Shown here in pieces: positions 1 to 8,773 of a stretch of DNA of 64,000 bases. This DNA is from Maricaulaceae bacterium. Its GTDB lineage: Bacteria; Pseudomonadota; Alphaproteobacteria; Caulobacterales; Maricaulaceae. Made by a program: the position numbers and the translations under genes. Location: positions 1-64,000 of the forward strand of contig JAHCJP010000003.1 of NCBI GenBank assembly GCA_026126205.1. The letters are read 5' to 3'. Under the pieces are notes generated by a model. That model searched no databases, was not told where the DNA came from, and saw nothing but the letters and a program-made list of their open reading frames with translations. Position 1 is the stretch's first letter. Each line of letters opens with the position of its first letter.

Positions 1-102
1 GCGGTCGGCGATGCGGCGCTGCGCGAGGCGCTCCTTGCCCTCGGCCGGGGAATTCTGGGCCGGCGGCAGGCGGGCGGAATGTCCCAAGATTCCTGTGGAT
101 AA
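1..102 (+). CDS. C-terminal tail of a DUF721 (DciA-like) protein, partial
   Basis: Reading frame 1 is open from the window edge to the TAA at 100-102 and encodes about 33 residues. It includes ALREALLALGRGILGR, which resembles the C-terminal end of DUF721/DciA-type proteins. Those genes commonly sit just before a DsbA-like gene and smc in alphaproteobacteria, which is the order here. The N-terminal part lies outside the window, so the assignment rests on a short match plus gene order. DciA-type proteins act with the replicative helicase; whether this one does cannot be told from the tail. Confidence 0.5.
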   Translation, partial: AVGDAALREALLALGRGILGRRQAGGMSQDSCG

Positions 103-175
103 GACCCCGGTCCGGGTTGCTGGCGCTGCCGGGCCGGACCTATACTCCACAATATCTGGTAGTGAGGTTGGCATT

Positions 176-904
176 ATGTTCAATATGAAGGCATTGGCGG
201 GGGGAATCGCGCTGGCAGCGGCACTGTTCCTCCAGGCCCCGGCCGGCGCCCAGGAAGCCCCCGTGATGGGCGATCTTGCGTTCGGCGCGGCCGATGCCCC
301 GGTCACGGTGATCGAATATGCCTCCTTCACCTGTCCGCACTGCGCGGCCTTCCACGCAGAGACCTGGCCGCGGCTCAAGGAACATTATGTGCAGACCGGC
401 AAGGTCCGCTTCATCTTCCGCGATTTCCCGCTGGACGAGCCGGCGCTGCGCGCCAGCATGCTTGCCCGCTGCGCCGGCGCGGGCCGCTACTACAGTTTCG
501 TCGAAGTGATCTTCTCCCAGCAGCTCAACTGGGCGCGCAGCCCCGATCCCGTCGCCGCGCTCGGCCAGCTCGCCAAGCTCGGCGGCATCGGCGAGGCGGA
601 ATTCCGCGCCTGCATGGCGAACAAGACTCTCGAGGATGCGATCCTCAAGATGCGGCTCGACGGCGCCAATGAGTACAAGATCAATTCGACGCCAAGCTTC
701 GTGATCGGCGGCAAGGTGCATCCGGGCGCGCTGCCCTTCGCCGAGATGGAGAAACTGATCAATGCGCAGGCGGCATCGCCCGCCGCCGGTTCGGGCGGCG
801 CTTCGGCCGGCGTGCCGGTCTGGGGCTGGCTCGCCGGCGGCGCTGGACTGGTGGTGGTTCTCGGTGGCATCGCCGTCTATCTGCGCCGCCGTGCCTCCGC
901 CTGA
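176..904 (+). CDS. DsbA-family periplasmic thiol oxidoreductase with C-terminal membrane anchor
   Basis: A 242-residue protein with a signal peptide (residues 4-25, ending AGAQ), a thioredoxin-fold core and a CPHC active site at residues 53-56. The cis-proline loop reads STPSFVIGG. This pattern is typical of the alphaproteobacterial DsbA-like thioredoxins encoded next to smc. Unusually for a soluble DsbA, it ends in a Gly/Ala/Ser linker, a hydrophobic segment and RRRASA, so it is probably tethered to the inner membrane with the active site in the periplasm. The frame is open from base 11, but the ATG at 176 (or 185) directly precedes the signal peptide and follows the DUF721 stop, so the upstream part is not coding. 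smc starts 25 bases downstream. Confidence 0.85.
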   Translation: MFNMKALAGGIALAAALFLQAPAGAQEAPVMGDLAFGAADAPVTVIEYASFTCPHCAAFHAETWPRLKEHYVQTGKVRFIFRDFPLDEPALRASMLARCAGAGRYYSFVEVIFSQQLNWARSPDPVAALGQLAKLGGIGEAEFRACMANKTLEDAILKMRLDGANEYKINSTPSFVIGGKVHPGALPFAEMEKLINAQAASPAAGSGGASAGVPVWGWLAGGAGLVVVLGGIAVYLRRRASA

Positions 905-929
905 GGCCGAGACCTGAGGGGTAGCTCAA

Positions 930-3900
930 GTGCAATTCACCCGCATCCGCCTGAGCGGCTTCAAATCCTTCGTCGACCCCACGGATTTCCTGATCCAGCC
1001 CGGACTAACCGGCGTGGTCGGGCCGAACGGCTGCGGCAAGTCCAACCTGGTGGAGGCACTGCGCTGGGTGATGGGCGAGAACTCGCCCAAGCGCATGCGC
1101 GGCGGCTCGATGGACGATGTCATCTTCGCCGGCACCAACCAGCGCCCCTCGCGCAACATGGCGGAAGTCTCGCTCCTGCTCGACAATCGCGACCGAAGGG
1201 CGCCGGCCGCTTTCAACGATTCGCTGGAACTCGAGGTGACGCGGCGCATCGAGCGGGAGAGCGGCTCCGACTACCGCGTCAATGGCCGCGAGGTGCGCTG
1301 GCGCGACGTGCAGCTCCTTTTTGCCGATCTGGCGACCGGCTCGCATTCGACGGCGATGGTGAGCCAGGGACGCATCGGCGCCATCATCAATGCCAAGCCG
1401 ACCGACCGCCGCGCCCTGCTCGAGGAGGCGGCCGGCATTACCGGCCTCCATTCCCGCCGGCACGAGGCGGAGCTGCGCCTGCGGGCGGCCGAGACCAATC
1501 TCGAGCGGCTCAACGACGTGATGCAGCAGCTCGACCAGCAGCTCCAGACCTTGCGTCGCCAGGCGCGCCAGGCCAGCCGCTACCGCAATCTATCCGGCCA
1601 TATCCGCCGGGCCGAAGCGATCATGTACCACCTGCGCCATCTGGCAGCGGCGGAAACCCTGAACCAGTGCCGGGCGCGGCTCGCCGAGGCCGAGCAGGCG
1701 GTCGCGGCGGCGACGGCGGAGGCCGCGCGCGCTTCGAGCCATCAGGCCGGCGCCGCCGAGGCCGTGCCACCCTTCCGCCAGCGCGAGGCCGAGGCGGCCG
1801 CGCGCCTGCACCGGCTGAACGTGGCGCGCGACGGGCTGGAACAGGAGGAGCGGCGCGCCCGCGAGCAGCAGGCTCAGCTCGAGGCGCGATTGCGCCAGAT
1901 CGACCAGGACCGGACGCGCGAGGAGGGACTGGCCCGCGACGCGCAGGAGGCGATCGCGCGGCTCGAACAGGAGGCGGCGCAGATCGCCGCGGAGAGCGCC
2001 GGCGAGGCCGAAGCGGAGAGCGCGGCGCGCACCCGGCTGGAACAGGCCCTGGCGGAGGTCCAGGTCCGCCAGCAGGAACTCGACCAGGCGACGGAACGCG
2101 CGGCACAGGAAACGGCGCGTCGCAACCAGCTCGCGCAGTCTATCGCCGGCCTCAAGCAGCGGCGTGCCCGCATCGAGCAGCGCCATGCCGAGATCGCCGC
2201 CGAGCGGGCGCGGCTCGAGACGGAGGGCAGCGAGATCGCCGAAGCCGAGGCGGCGCAACAACTGGTGGAGGAACGCCAGGGCGAGAGCGAGCGCGCCCGC
2301 GCGCTGATGGAGACGCGCGAGCAGGCGCGGCTGCAGGCGGCGCAGGCGGAAGCGCAGGCGCGCGAGGCCTGGCAGGACCTGCAATCCCAGGCGAGCCGCC
2401 TCGCCGCGGAGGAGAAGGGCCTGACGCGGCTGCTTGCCGTCAACGAGGAGGATCTGTGGCCGCCGCTCATCGATTCGCTGAGCGTGGCGCCGGGCTACGA
2501 AAAGGCGCTGGGCGCCGCACTCGGCGAGGATCTCGGCGTCGCCGCCGACGAGGCGGCGCCACGGCACTGGCGCGTCCTCCCGCCCTACGACCATCCCGCC
2601 GCCCTGCCACCCGACATCGCCCGGCTCGGCGATTTCGTCACGGCGCCGCCCGCGCTGGCCCGACGGCTCGGCCAGATCGGCGTGGTCGAGAACGAGGCGG
2701 AGGCACGGCGCTTGCAACCGCTGCTGGCGCAGGGCCAGCGCCTCGTCACCCGCGATGGCGGGCTCTGGCGCTGGGACGGGCTGGTGCAGAAGGCCGGCGC
2801 GCCTACGGCGGCCGCGGTGCGTCTGGAAACACGAAACCGGCTGGCGGACCTGCGCGAGCAGCTTGGGCAGCTCGAACGGCGCCTGGAGGAGGCGCGCGCC
2901 GCCTTCGACGAGACGCGCCAGGGCCAGATGCAGGCACAGGCAGCGGAGCAGGATGCGCGCCAGGGGCTGCGCCGGAGCGAACAGGCGCTGAACGAGGCGC
3001 GCCAGCGTCATACGCAGGCCCTGCAGCGTTCGGCGGCGCGCGCGAGCCGCCTGGCCGCGCTCGACACCTCGGCCGAGCAGATGGCGAACGATGCCGCCGA
3101 AGCACTGACGCAGCTTTCGGAAGCCGAACTCGCCCTTGTCGCCCTGCCGCCCGAGGGCGAAAGCCGCGCCGTCGTGGCGGCGCTGCGCCAGAAGGTCGAG
3201 GCATTGCGCCAGGAGCTGGCGGAGGCGCGCGCGGCGCTGGAGCGGCTGCGCCGCGACCAGGAGATGCGGCAGCGGCGGCGCGAGCAGATCGGCAACGAGA
3301 CGAAGTCCTGGAGCGCGCGCCTCGATGGCGCCCGCCAGCAGATCGCGGCCCTGGCCGAGCGCCGCGTCGCGCTGGAAGCGGAGATCGCCGCCATCGCCAA
3401 CCTGCCGGCAGAGATCGCCGGCCGGCGGGCGCAGCTTCTGGAGCAGATCGGCGCGGCCGAGGCCGAACGCACACAGGCAGCGGATGCGCTGGCCCTGGCC
3501 GAGCAGGCCCTGGCCGAATGCGACCGTATCGTCAGGCAGTCGCAGGAGACGCTTTCCCTGGCACGCGAGACGCGGGTGCGCGCGGAAGCCGAGGCGGAAC
3601 ACGCGGGAGACAATCTGGAACAGCTCGCGCTGCGCATCCGCGAAGCGCTCGACTGCGCGCCGGAGGAGGCGCTGAAAGCCGGCGAGGTCGCGGCGGACGA
3701 GGAACTGCCCGAGCTTCCCGCCATCGAGCTGCGCCTCGATCGGCTGAAGAAGGAACGGGACAATATGGGCCCGGTCAACCTGCGCGCCGACCTGGAAGCC
3801 GACGAGGTCGAGCAGCAGCTTGCCGCCATGCAGTCGGAGAAGGCCGATCTCGAACAGGCCATCGCCCGGCTGCGCCAGGGCATCTCCAGCCTGAACCGGG

Positions 3901-4391
3901 AGGGGCGCGAGCGGCTGCTCGCCGCCTTCAAGCAGGTGGACGCGCATTTCCAGCAGCTCTTCATCAAGGTCTTCGGCGGTGGCCGGGCGCATCTCGCCAT
4001 GACCGAATCGGACGATCCGCTGGAAGCCGGCCTCGAGATCATGGCCCAGCCGCCCGGCAAGAAACTGCAGGTCATGTCCCTGCTCTCGGGCGGCGAGCAG
4101 GCGCTCACCGCCCTGTCGCTGCTTTTTGCCGTCTTCCAGACCAATCCGGCGCCGATCTGCGTGCTGGACGAAGTGGATGCCCCGCTCGACGATGCCAATG
4201 TGGAGCGGTTCTGCGACCTGCTCGACGACATCGCCAAGGGGGCGCAGACCCGCTTCCTCGTCGTCACCCACCATCCGATCACCATGGCGCGCATGGATCG
4301 GCTGTTCGGCGTGACCATGGCGGAACGGGGCGTCAGCCAACTGGTCTCGGTCGATCTGCAATCCGCCGTCGCGCTGCAGAAATCCGCTTGA
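930..4391 (+). CDS. smc: Chromosome segregation ATPase SMC
   Basis: A 1153-residue SMC protein that compacts and segregates the chromosome together with ScpA and ScpB, which are not in this window. The N-terminal ATPase half has the Walker A motif GPNGCGKSN near residue 32. Two long Ala/Glu/Arg-rich coiled coils flank a hinge at about residues 500-620. The C-terminal half has the signature LSGGEQALTALSLLFAVF and the Walker B motif CVLDEVDAPLDDANVERF. Length is normal for alphaproteobacterial SMC. The start is GTG, preceded by a GAGGGG ribosome-binding site just after the dsbA-like stop, so the two genes are probably cotranscribed. The coiled-coil regions are so GC-rich that long open frames also exist on the other strand; these are not genes. 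Confidence 0.97.
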   Translation: MQFTRIRLSGFKSFVDPTDFLIQPGLTGVVGPNGCGKSNLVEALRWVMGENSPKRMRGGSMDDVIFAGTNQRPSRNMAEVSLLLDNRDRRAPAAFNDSLELEVTRRIERESGSDYRVNGREVRWRDVQLLFADLATGSHSTAMVSQGRIGAIINAKPTDRRALLEEAAGITGLHSRRHEAELRLRAAETNLERLNDVMQQLDQQLQTLRRQARQASRYRNLSGHIRRAEAIMYHLRHLAAAETLNQCRARLAEAEQAVAAATAEAARASSHQAGAAEAVPPFRQREAEAAARLHRLNVARDGLEQEERRAREQQAQLEARLRQIDQDRTREEGLARDAQEAIARLEQEAAQIAAESAGEAEAESAARTRLEQALAEVQVRQQELDQATERAAQETARRNQLAQSIAGLKQRRARIEQRHAEIAAERARLETEGSEIAEAEAAQQLVEERQGESERARALMETREQARLQAAQAEAQAREAWQDLQSQASRLAAEEKGLTRLLAVNEEDLWPPLIDSLSVAPGYEKALGAALGEDLGVAADEAAPRHWRVLPPYDHPAALPPDIARLGDFVTAPPALARRLGQIGVVENEAEARRLQPLLAQGQRLVTRDGGLWRWDGLVQKAGAPTAAAVRLETRNRLADLREQLGQLERRLEEARAAFDETRQGQMQAQAAEQDARQGLRRSEQALNEARQRHTQALQRSAARASRLAALDTSAEQMANDAAEALTQLSEAELALVALPPEGESRAVVAALRQKVEALRQELAEARAALERLRRDQEMRQRRREQIGNETKSWSARLDGARQQIAALAERRVALEAEIAAIANLPAEIAGRRAQLLEQIGAAEAERTQAADALALAEQALAECDRIVRQSQETLSLARETRVRAEAEAEHAGDNLEQLALRIREALDCAPEEALKAGEVAADEELPELPAIELRLDRLKKERDNMGPVNLRADLEADEVEQQLAAMQSEKADLEQAIARLRQGISSLNREGRERLLAAFKQVDAHFQQLFIKVFGGGRAHLAMTESDDPLEAGLEIMAQPPGKKLQVMSLLSGGEQALTALSLLFAVFQTNPAPICVLDEVDAPLDDANVERFCDLLDDIAKGAQTRFLVVTHHPITMARMDRLFGVTMAERGVSQLVSVDLQSAVALQKSA

Positions 4392-4445
4392 GTTTCCTAT
4401 GCTTTCCGCTTCTGTTGCGACGCGGAAACCGGCTGCTTTTCCGCC

Positions 4446-4474
4446 TTGACAGGGCGGGGGGGCGTCCGTAACTT
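4446..4474 (+). promoter_or_regulatory. Sigma-70 type promoter for the atp operon
   Basis: TTGACA at 4446-4451, a 17-base spacer and TAACTT at 4469-4474. It lies in the only gap between smc and atpI, about 50 bases before the atpI start, and is followed by the AGGAGGGG ribosome-binding site near 4508. The -35 element is a perfect match and the spacing is ideal. Confidence 0.7.
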
Positions 4475-4523
4475 CTGCCCGCCTTCGGCGCCCCGGCGGG
4501 TGGTTTCAGGAGGGGTCTGATCA

Positions 4524-4907
4524 GTGACGCAGGACCCAGCCGAGCGCCGCTCCCTCCAGTCCCTCGACGAACGCATCAGGCGGGCGCGGGGTAGCGCTGC
4601 GGGCGAAGGTCCGCCGCAGGGCGCGCCGAGTTCCTCCGCCCTGCTGGGCATGGCCTGGCGGCTTGCGGTGGAACTGGTGGTGGCTCCGGCGGTCTGCGGT
4701 TACGTGGGCTGGCTGCTGGATTACTGGCTTGGCACCCGGCCGTGGTTTTTTGTGCTGTTTCTGCTGCTCGGCCTCGTTACCGGCGGCGTGCTAGCCTACC
4801 GCGCCATGCAGGAGATGATCCGGCGTGGCGAACTGATGGACGACGAAGTGGCGTCGAACGGAACAACGCCCGGCAGGCGCGACGATGCCGGCGAGAAGAG
4901 AGAGTGA
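4524..4907 (+). CDS. atpI: ATP synthase assembly protein AtpI
   Basis: A 127-residue protein with two hydrophobic segments (about residues 52-70 and 73-95), AtpI-like in sequence (GYVGWLLDYWLGTRPWFFVLFLLLG). It assists assembly of the c-ring and F1Fo and may affect Mg2+ handling. It starts with GTG behind a strong AGGAGGGG site and is the first gene of the Fo operon, with atpB following almost directly. In alphaproteobacteria the Fo genes are usually separate from the F1 genes (atpHAGDC), which are not in this window. Confidence 0.9.
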   Translation: MTQDPAERRSLQSLDERIRRARGSAAGEGPPQGAPSSSALLGMAWRLAVELVVAPAVCGYVGWLLDYWLGTRPWFFVLFLLLGLVTGGVLAYRAMQEMIRRGELMDDEVASNGTTPGRRDDAGEKRE

Positions 4908-4911
4908 AGCC

Positions 4912-5643
4912 TTGGCCGCCAATCCGCTCGAGCAGTTCGAAATCAAGCGCCTGGTGCCGATCGAGATCGGCGGACTTGACGCCTCCTTCACCAATTCCTC
5001 CGCCTTCATGGTGCTGGCGATCCTCGCCGTGACCGTCTTCATGGTCGTCGGGATGCGCAAGGGCGAACTGGTGCCCTCGCGCTGGCAGTCCATGGTGGAG
5101 ATGTCCTACGAATTCGTCGCCAACATGTTGCGCGAGAATGTCGGTCCGGCGGGACGGCCGTATTTCCCGTTCATCTTCTCGCTCTTCATGTTCATCCTGT
5201 TCTGCAACATGCTCGGCATGCTGCCCTACAGCTTCACCGTCACCAGCCACATCATCGTCACCCTGGCGCTGGCGCTGGTGGTGTTCATCGGCGTGACGCT
5301 GATCGGCTTCGTCCGCCACGGTTTCCATTTCCTGTCGCTGTTCGTGCCGAAGGGCGTGCCGGCGCCGCTGCTGCCGCTGCTGGTGGTGATCGAGGTGCTG
5401 TCCTATTTCATCCGCCCGATCAGCCTGTCGATCCGGCTCTTCGCCAACATGATGGCCGGCCACACGATGCTCAAGGTCTTCGCCGGCTTCGTGATCAGCA
5501 TGGGCATCTTCTTCGGCTGGCTGCCGCTCAGTTTCATCGTGGCGCTGACCGGCCTTGAAATCGTCATCGCCTTCCTGCAGGCGTATGTCTTCACGATTCT
5601 CACCTGCCTGTATCTGAACGACGCGCTCAACCTGCATCACTGA
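4912..5643 (+). CDS. atpB: ATP synthase Fo subunit a
   Basis: The stator subunit that carries the proton half-channels and the essential arginine. The arginine region LSYFIRPISLSIRLFANMMAGH and the last-helix motif FLQAYVFTILTCLYLND are both present. Five or six membrane helices are evident. I chose the TTG at 4912, 8-9 bases after GAGAG, because the resulting N-terminus (MAANPLEQFEIKRL) matches the family and does not overlap atpI. An in-frame ATG at 4885 would add nine residues and has a weaker ribosome-binding site. Confidence 0.95.
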   Translation: MAANPLEQFEIKRLVPIEIGGLDASFTNSSAFMVLAILAVTVFMVVGMRKGELVPSRWQSMVEMSYEFVANMLRENVGPAGRPYFPFIFSLFMFILFCNMLGMLPYSFTVTSHIIVTLALALVVFIGVTLIGFVRHGFHFLSLFVPKGVPAPLLPLLVVIEVLSYFIRPISLSIRLFANMMAGHTMLKVFAGFVISMGIFFGWLPLSFIVALTGLEIVIAFLQAYVFTILTCLYLNDALNLHH

Positions 5644-5727
5644 GCGCCGGGCGGATCGCAGGCGGAGAGATGGCAACCTTGTCGCAACAGGCCCTAAGGG
5701 CCTTCAACTGAAGAAGGATCGAGTTCC

Positions 5728-5955
5728 ATGGAAGCAGAAGCGGCTAAGCTCATCGGCGCGGGTCTCGCGACGCTCGGCTTCATCGGCGCCGGCATCGGTG
5801 TCGGAAACATCTTCGGCAACTTCCTCTCCGCCGCCATCCGCAACCCGGCGGCCGCCCCCAAGATGCAGCCGATCCTCTTCCTCGGCTTCGCGCTGACGGA
5901 AGCCATTGCGCTGTTCGCCCTCATCGTTGCGATGCTCATCCTGTTCGTCTTCTGA
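5728..5955 (+). CDS. atpE: ATP synthase Fo subunit c
   Basis: A 75-residue hairpin of two membrane helices joined by the polar loop RNPAAAPKM (residues 38-46). The proton-carrying carboxylate is Glu58 in GFALTEAIALF. Helix 1 has the glycine-rich packing motif GAGIGVGNIFG. The sequence around Glu58 is typical of a proton-type rather than a sodium-type ring. It lies between atpB and atpF', with an AAGGATC ribosome-binding site upstream. Confidence 0.97.
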   Translation: MEAEAAKLIGAGLATLGFIGAGIGVGNIFGNFLSAAIRNPAAAPKMQPILFLGFALTEAIALFALIVAMLILFVF

Positions 5956-5997
5956 TCGGCCGCCTCTCGAAGCGGCCCCGGACAAGGACGATAACGG

Positions 5998-6627
5998 ATG
6001 ACGACGCGCCATAGATCGGGCTCGCGGCCGGAGGCCGGCAGGCGCCTGGCCTGTGCCCTGGCCTTCGCCGCCGGCAGCCTTGCCAGCTTCTCCGCGCTCG
6101 CGGCGGAAGCAGGCAAGAAAGCCGGCATGCCGCAGCTCGACCCATCGGGCTTCGCGCCGCAGCTCATCTGGCTGCTCATCACCTTCGTCGCGCTTTACCT
6201 CATCATGTCGCGGGTGGCGCTGCCGAAGGTGACGGACATCCTGGAGCAGCGGCAGAACCGGATCGCACACGATCTTGACGAGGCCGAACGGCTGAAGCGG
6301 GAAACCGAGAAGGCGATCGCCGACTACGAGCAGGCGCTGGCCAAGGCGCGTGGTAACGCCATGGCGATCGGTGCCGAGGCGCGCGAGAAGGCCAACGCCG
6401 CGGCCGCAGCCGAGCGGGCGAAGGCCGACCAGTCCATCGCCGAGAAGCTGCGGGTGGCGGAAGCGGCGGTCGCCAGCGCGCGCGATGCGGCGCTGGGCAA
6501 CCTGAAGACCATCGCCACCGAGGCGACGCAGGCCATGGTCGAGAAGCTGATCGCCCACAAGGTCGATACGGCAGAAGCAGAGCGGGCCGTCGAGGCGGCG
6601 ATGACCGCGGCGAAGGAGAACGGCTGA
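5998..6627 (+). CDS. atpF': ATP synthase Fo subunit b' (extended N-terminus)
   Basis: A 209-residue peripheral-stalk subunit with one strong membrane helix (about residues 56-74, LIWLLITFVALYLIM) followed by a long charged coiled coil (about 85-200). Alphaproteobacteria use a b/b' heterodimer, and this is the b' partner because it precedes the shorter b gene. It is longer than usual at the N-terminus, where an Arg-rich stretch and a second hydrophobic segment (LACALAFAAGSLASFSALAA) look like a signal peptide. Some alphaproteobacterial b' subunits carry such an extension; whether it is cleaved is unknown. Its stop overlaps the start of atpF by one base (TGATG). Confidence 0.93.
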   Translation: MTTRHRSGSRPEAGRRLACALAFAAGSLASFSALAAEAGKKAGMPQLDPSGFAPQLIWLLITFVALYLIMSRVALPKVTDILEQRQNRIAHDLDEAERLKRETEKAIADYEQALAKARGNAMAIGAEAREKANAAAAAERAKADQSIAEKLRVAEAAVASARDAALGNLKTIATEATQAMVEKLIAHKVDTAEAERAVEAAMTAAKENG

Positions 6628-7112
6628 TGTTCCTGGATCCGACCTTCTGGGTCGCCGTCGGCTTCCTCGCCTTCATCGGCATTCTGGTCTGGCAGAAGGT
6701 CCCGGCCATCATCGCCAGGGCGCTCGACGAGCGGGCGGAGAAGATCCGCGCCGAACTCGACCAGGCGACGAAGTTGCGCGAGGATGCTCAGGCCTTGTTC
6801 GCGGATTATCAGCGCAAGCAGCGCGACGCCATGAAGGAAGCGGAGGAGATCGTCGCCCAGGCGCGCACCGAGGCGGAGCGCATCAAGAGGCAGGCCGAGC
6901 AGGAGCTGAAGGCGCTCATCCAGCGCCGTCAGGCGCAGGCCGAGTCGAAGATCGCGCAGGCCGAACAGGCGGCGATCAAGGAAGTCCGGGATGCGGCGGC
7001 AGAACTCGCGGCGGGTGCCGCCCGGCGCATCGTCGAGGCGGAACTGAAGGGCGCCAAGGCGGACAGCCTGGTCGACCGCGCCATCGCCGAGATGCGGGAG
7101 AAGCTGCACTAG
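6627..7112 (+). CDS. atpF: ATP synthase Fo subunit b
   Basis: A 161-residue protein with one N-terminal membrane helix (FWVAVGFLAFIGILVW) and a long Ala/Glu/Arg coiled coil that forms the peripheral stalk with b'. Translation is coupled to b' by a TGATG junction. It is the last gene of the operon and is followed about 55 bases later by a strong terminator. Confidence 0.95.
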   Translation: MFLDPTFWVAVGFLAFIGILVWQKVPAIIARALDERAEKIRAELDQATKLREDAQALFADYQRKQRDAMKEAEEIVAQARTEAERIKRQAEQELKALIQRRQAQAESKIAQAEQAAIKEVRDAAAELAAGAARRIVEAELKGAKADSLVDRAIAEMREKLH

Positions 7113-7166
7113 GCGAGGAAGTCCAAGCCTGCGAGGCAAGACGAAGCCGGCTAGGCCATCATCGGA

Positions 7167-7199
7167 CCCTCTCCCACCGCGCGTGGGAGAGGGTTTTTT
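7167..7199 (+). terminator. Rho-independent terminator of the atp operon
   Basis: An 11-bp perfect stem (7167-7177 with 7183-7193), a 5-base loop and TTTTTT. It ends the rightward atp operon just before the convergent gcvPB stop. Confidence 0.9.
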
Positions 7200-7207
7200 C
7201 TTGGCCG

Positions 7208-8773
7208 CTACTCCGCCGCCGCGCTGGCCGGCGGTGCTGGACGCCAGCGCAGCACCGGCTTGCGCGCCGCCGCCGTTTCGTCCAGACGTCGTCGGGGCGC
7301 CAGGCTCGGCGCGGCGAGGAAGCGTTCCCTGTCGCCGGCCTTCGCCCGCTCCGCCAGATGGCGGAGCGTGCCGATGAATTCGTCGAGCGCGTCCTTCGAT
7401 TCGGTCTCGGTCGGCTCGATCAGCAACGCGCCATGAACCACCAGCGGGAAATACATGGTCATCGGGTGATAACCCTCGTCGATCATCGCCTTGGCGAAAT
7501 CGAGGGTGGTCACGCCGGTATCCTTGAGGAAGCGGTCGTCGAACAGCGCCTCGTGCATGCATGGCCCCGCGAAAGCCGGGCTCAGCACGTCCTTGAGCGA
7601 GGCCAGGATGTAGTTGGCGTTCAGCACCGCATCCTCCGCCACCTGGCGCAGTCCGTCCGCGCCATGGCTCATCATGTAGGCCAGCGCGCGGATGAACATG
7701 CCCATCTGCCCATGGAAGCCCTTGAGACGGCCAAAGGGCCGCGCCGCGCCTTCCGCCTGCTCCACCAGCCGGTAGCCATCGGCTTCGTGCACGACATAGG
7801 GCAGCGGCACGAAGGGTGCGAGGGCGGCGGAGAAGACCACCGGGCCGGAACCCGGGCCGCCGCCGCCATGCGGCGTGGAGAAGGTCTTGTGCAGGTTGAT
7901 ATGCATGGCGTCGATGCCGAGATCGCCCGGCCGCACCCGCCCGACGATGGCGTTGAAGTTGGCGCCGTCGCAGTAGAAAAAGGCACCGGCCGCGTGCACC
8001 GCCTGCGCCACCTCGATGATGTCGCGCTCGAACAGGCCACAAGTATTGGGATTGGTCAGCATCAGCGCCGCCACGTCCGGTCCGAGTTTCGCCTTGAGCG
8101 CCGCGAGATCGACCCGACCTTCCGCATTCGCCGGAATAGAATCAACCCCGTAGCCGCACATGGCGGCCGTCGCCGGATTGGTGCCATGGGCCGATTCTGG
8201 AACCAGCACCCGCTTGCGCGCGTCGCCACGCGCCTCCAGCGCGGCCCGGATCGCCATCAGGCCGCACAGTTCGCCATGGGCACCGGCGCCCGGCGACATG
8301 GCGACCGCCGGCATGTTGGTCAAGGTCCTGAGCCAGTGAGCGAGGCGGTCGATCAGCTCGAGCGCGCCCTGTGTCGTCGAATCGGGTTGCAACGGGTGCA
8401 GTTCGGCGAAGCCCGGCAGCCGGGCGATCTTCTCGTTCAGCCGCGGATTGTGCTTCATGGTGCAGGAGCCGAGGGGGTAAAGCCCCAGATCGATCGCATA
8501 GTTCTTGCGGCTCAGGCGCACATAATGGCGCATCGCCTCCGGCTCGGTCAGGCCTGGCAGGCCGAGGGCGTTCTCGCGCTCCAGCCCGCCAAGGCGGGTT
8601 TTCGCCCCCTTCGGCTCCGGCAGGTCGACCCCGGTGTTGCCAAAACTGGCGCGCTCGAAAATCAGCGGCTCGGCCTGATCGAGGCCGCGGCTGCCCGAGA
8701 AGGTGTCGGCATAGGCGCCGGGATCGGCGGAGACTTCCGGCCGCGTCGGGCGGCCTTGCGTGTTCAGGCTCAT
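7208..8773 (-). CDS. gcvPB: Glycine dehydrogenase (decarboxylating) P-protein subunit 2
   Basis: A 521-residue PLP-dependent subunit of the glycine cleavage system. It decarboxylates glycine and passes the aminomethyl group to lipoyl-GcvH. The PLP-lysine motif [19 protein letters not shown] is intact, as are [13 protein letters not shown] and [16 protein letters not shown]. This is the two-subunit form of P-protein, so it works with GcvPA. It starts at an ATGA overlap with gcvPA. The frame stays open further upstream, but that part only shadows gcvPA. Confidence 0.96.
   Translation of the reverse strand: MSLNTQGRPTRPEVSADPGAYADTFSGSRGLDQAEPLIFERASFGNTGVDLPEPKGAKTRLGGLERENALGLPGLTEPEAMRHYVRLSRKNYAIDLGLYPLGSCTMKHNPRLNEKIARLPGFAELHPLQPDSTTQGALELIDRLAHWLRTLTNMPAVAMSPGAGAHGELCGLMAIRAALEARGDARKRVLVPESAHGTNPATAAMCGYGVDSIPANAEGRVDLAALKAKLGPDVAALMLTNPNTCGLFERDIIEVAQAVHAAGAFFYCDGANFNAIVGRVRPGDLGIDAMHINLHKTFSTPHGGGGPGSGPVVFSAALAPFVPLPYVVHEADGYRLVEQAEGAARPFGRLKGFHGQMGMFIRALAYMMSHGADGLRQVAEDAVLNANYILASLKDVLSPAFAGPCMHEALFDDRFLKDTGVTTLDFAKAMIDEGYHPMTMYFPLVVHGALLIEPTETESKDALDEFIGTLRHLAERAKAGDRERFLAAPSLAPRRRLDETAAARKPVLRWRPAPPASAAAE

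Noticed and set aside
1590..4361. Very long open frames on the minus strand and in another plus frame across smc
   Set aside because: They run opposite or out of frame to a well-supported SMC gene and are Arg/Ala/Gly-rich; in high-GC DNA coiled-coil genes leave stop-free shadows.
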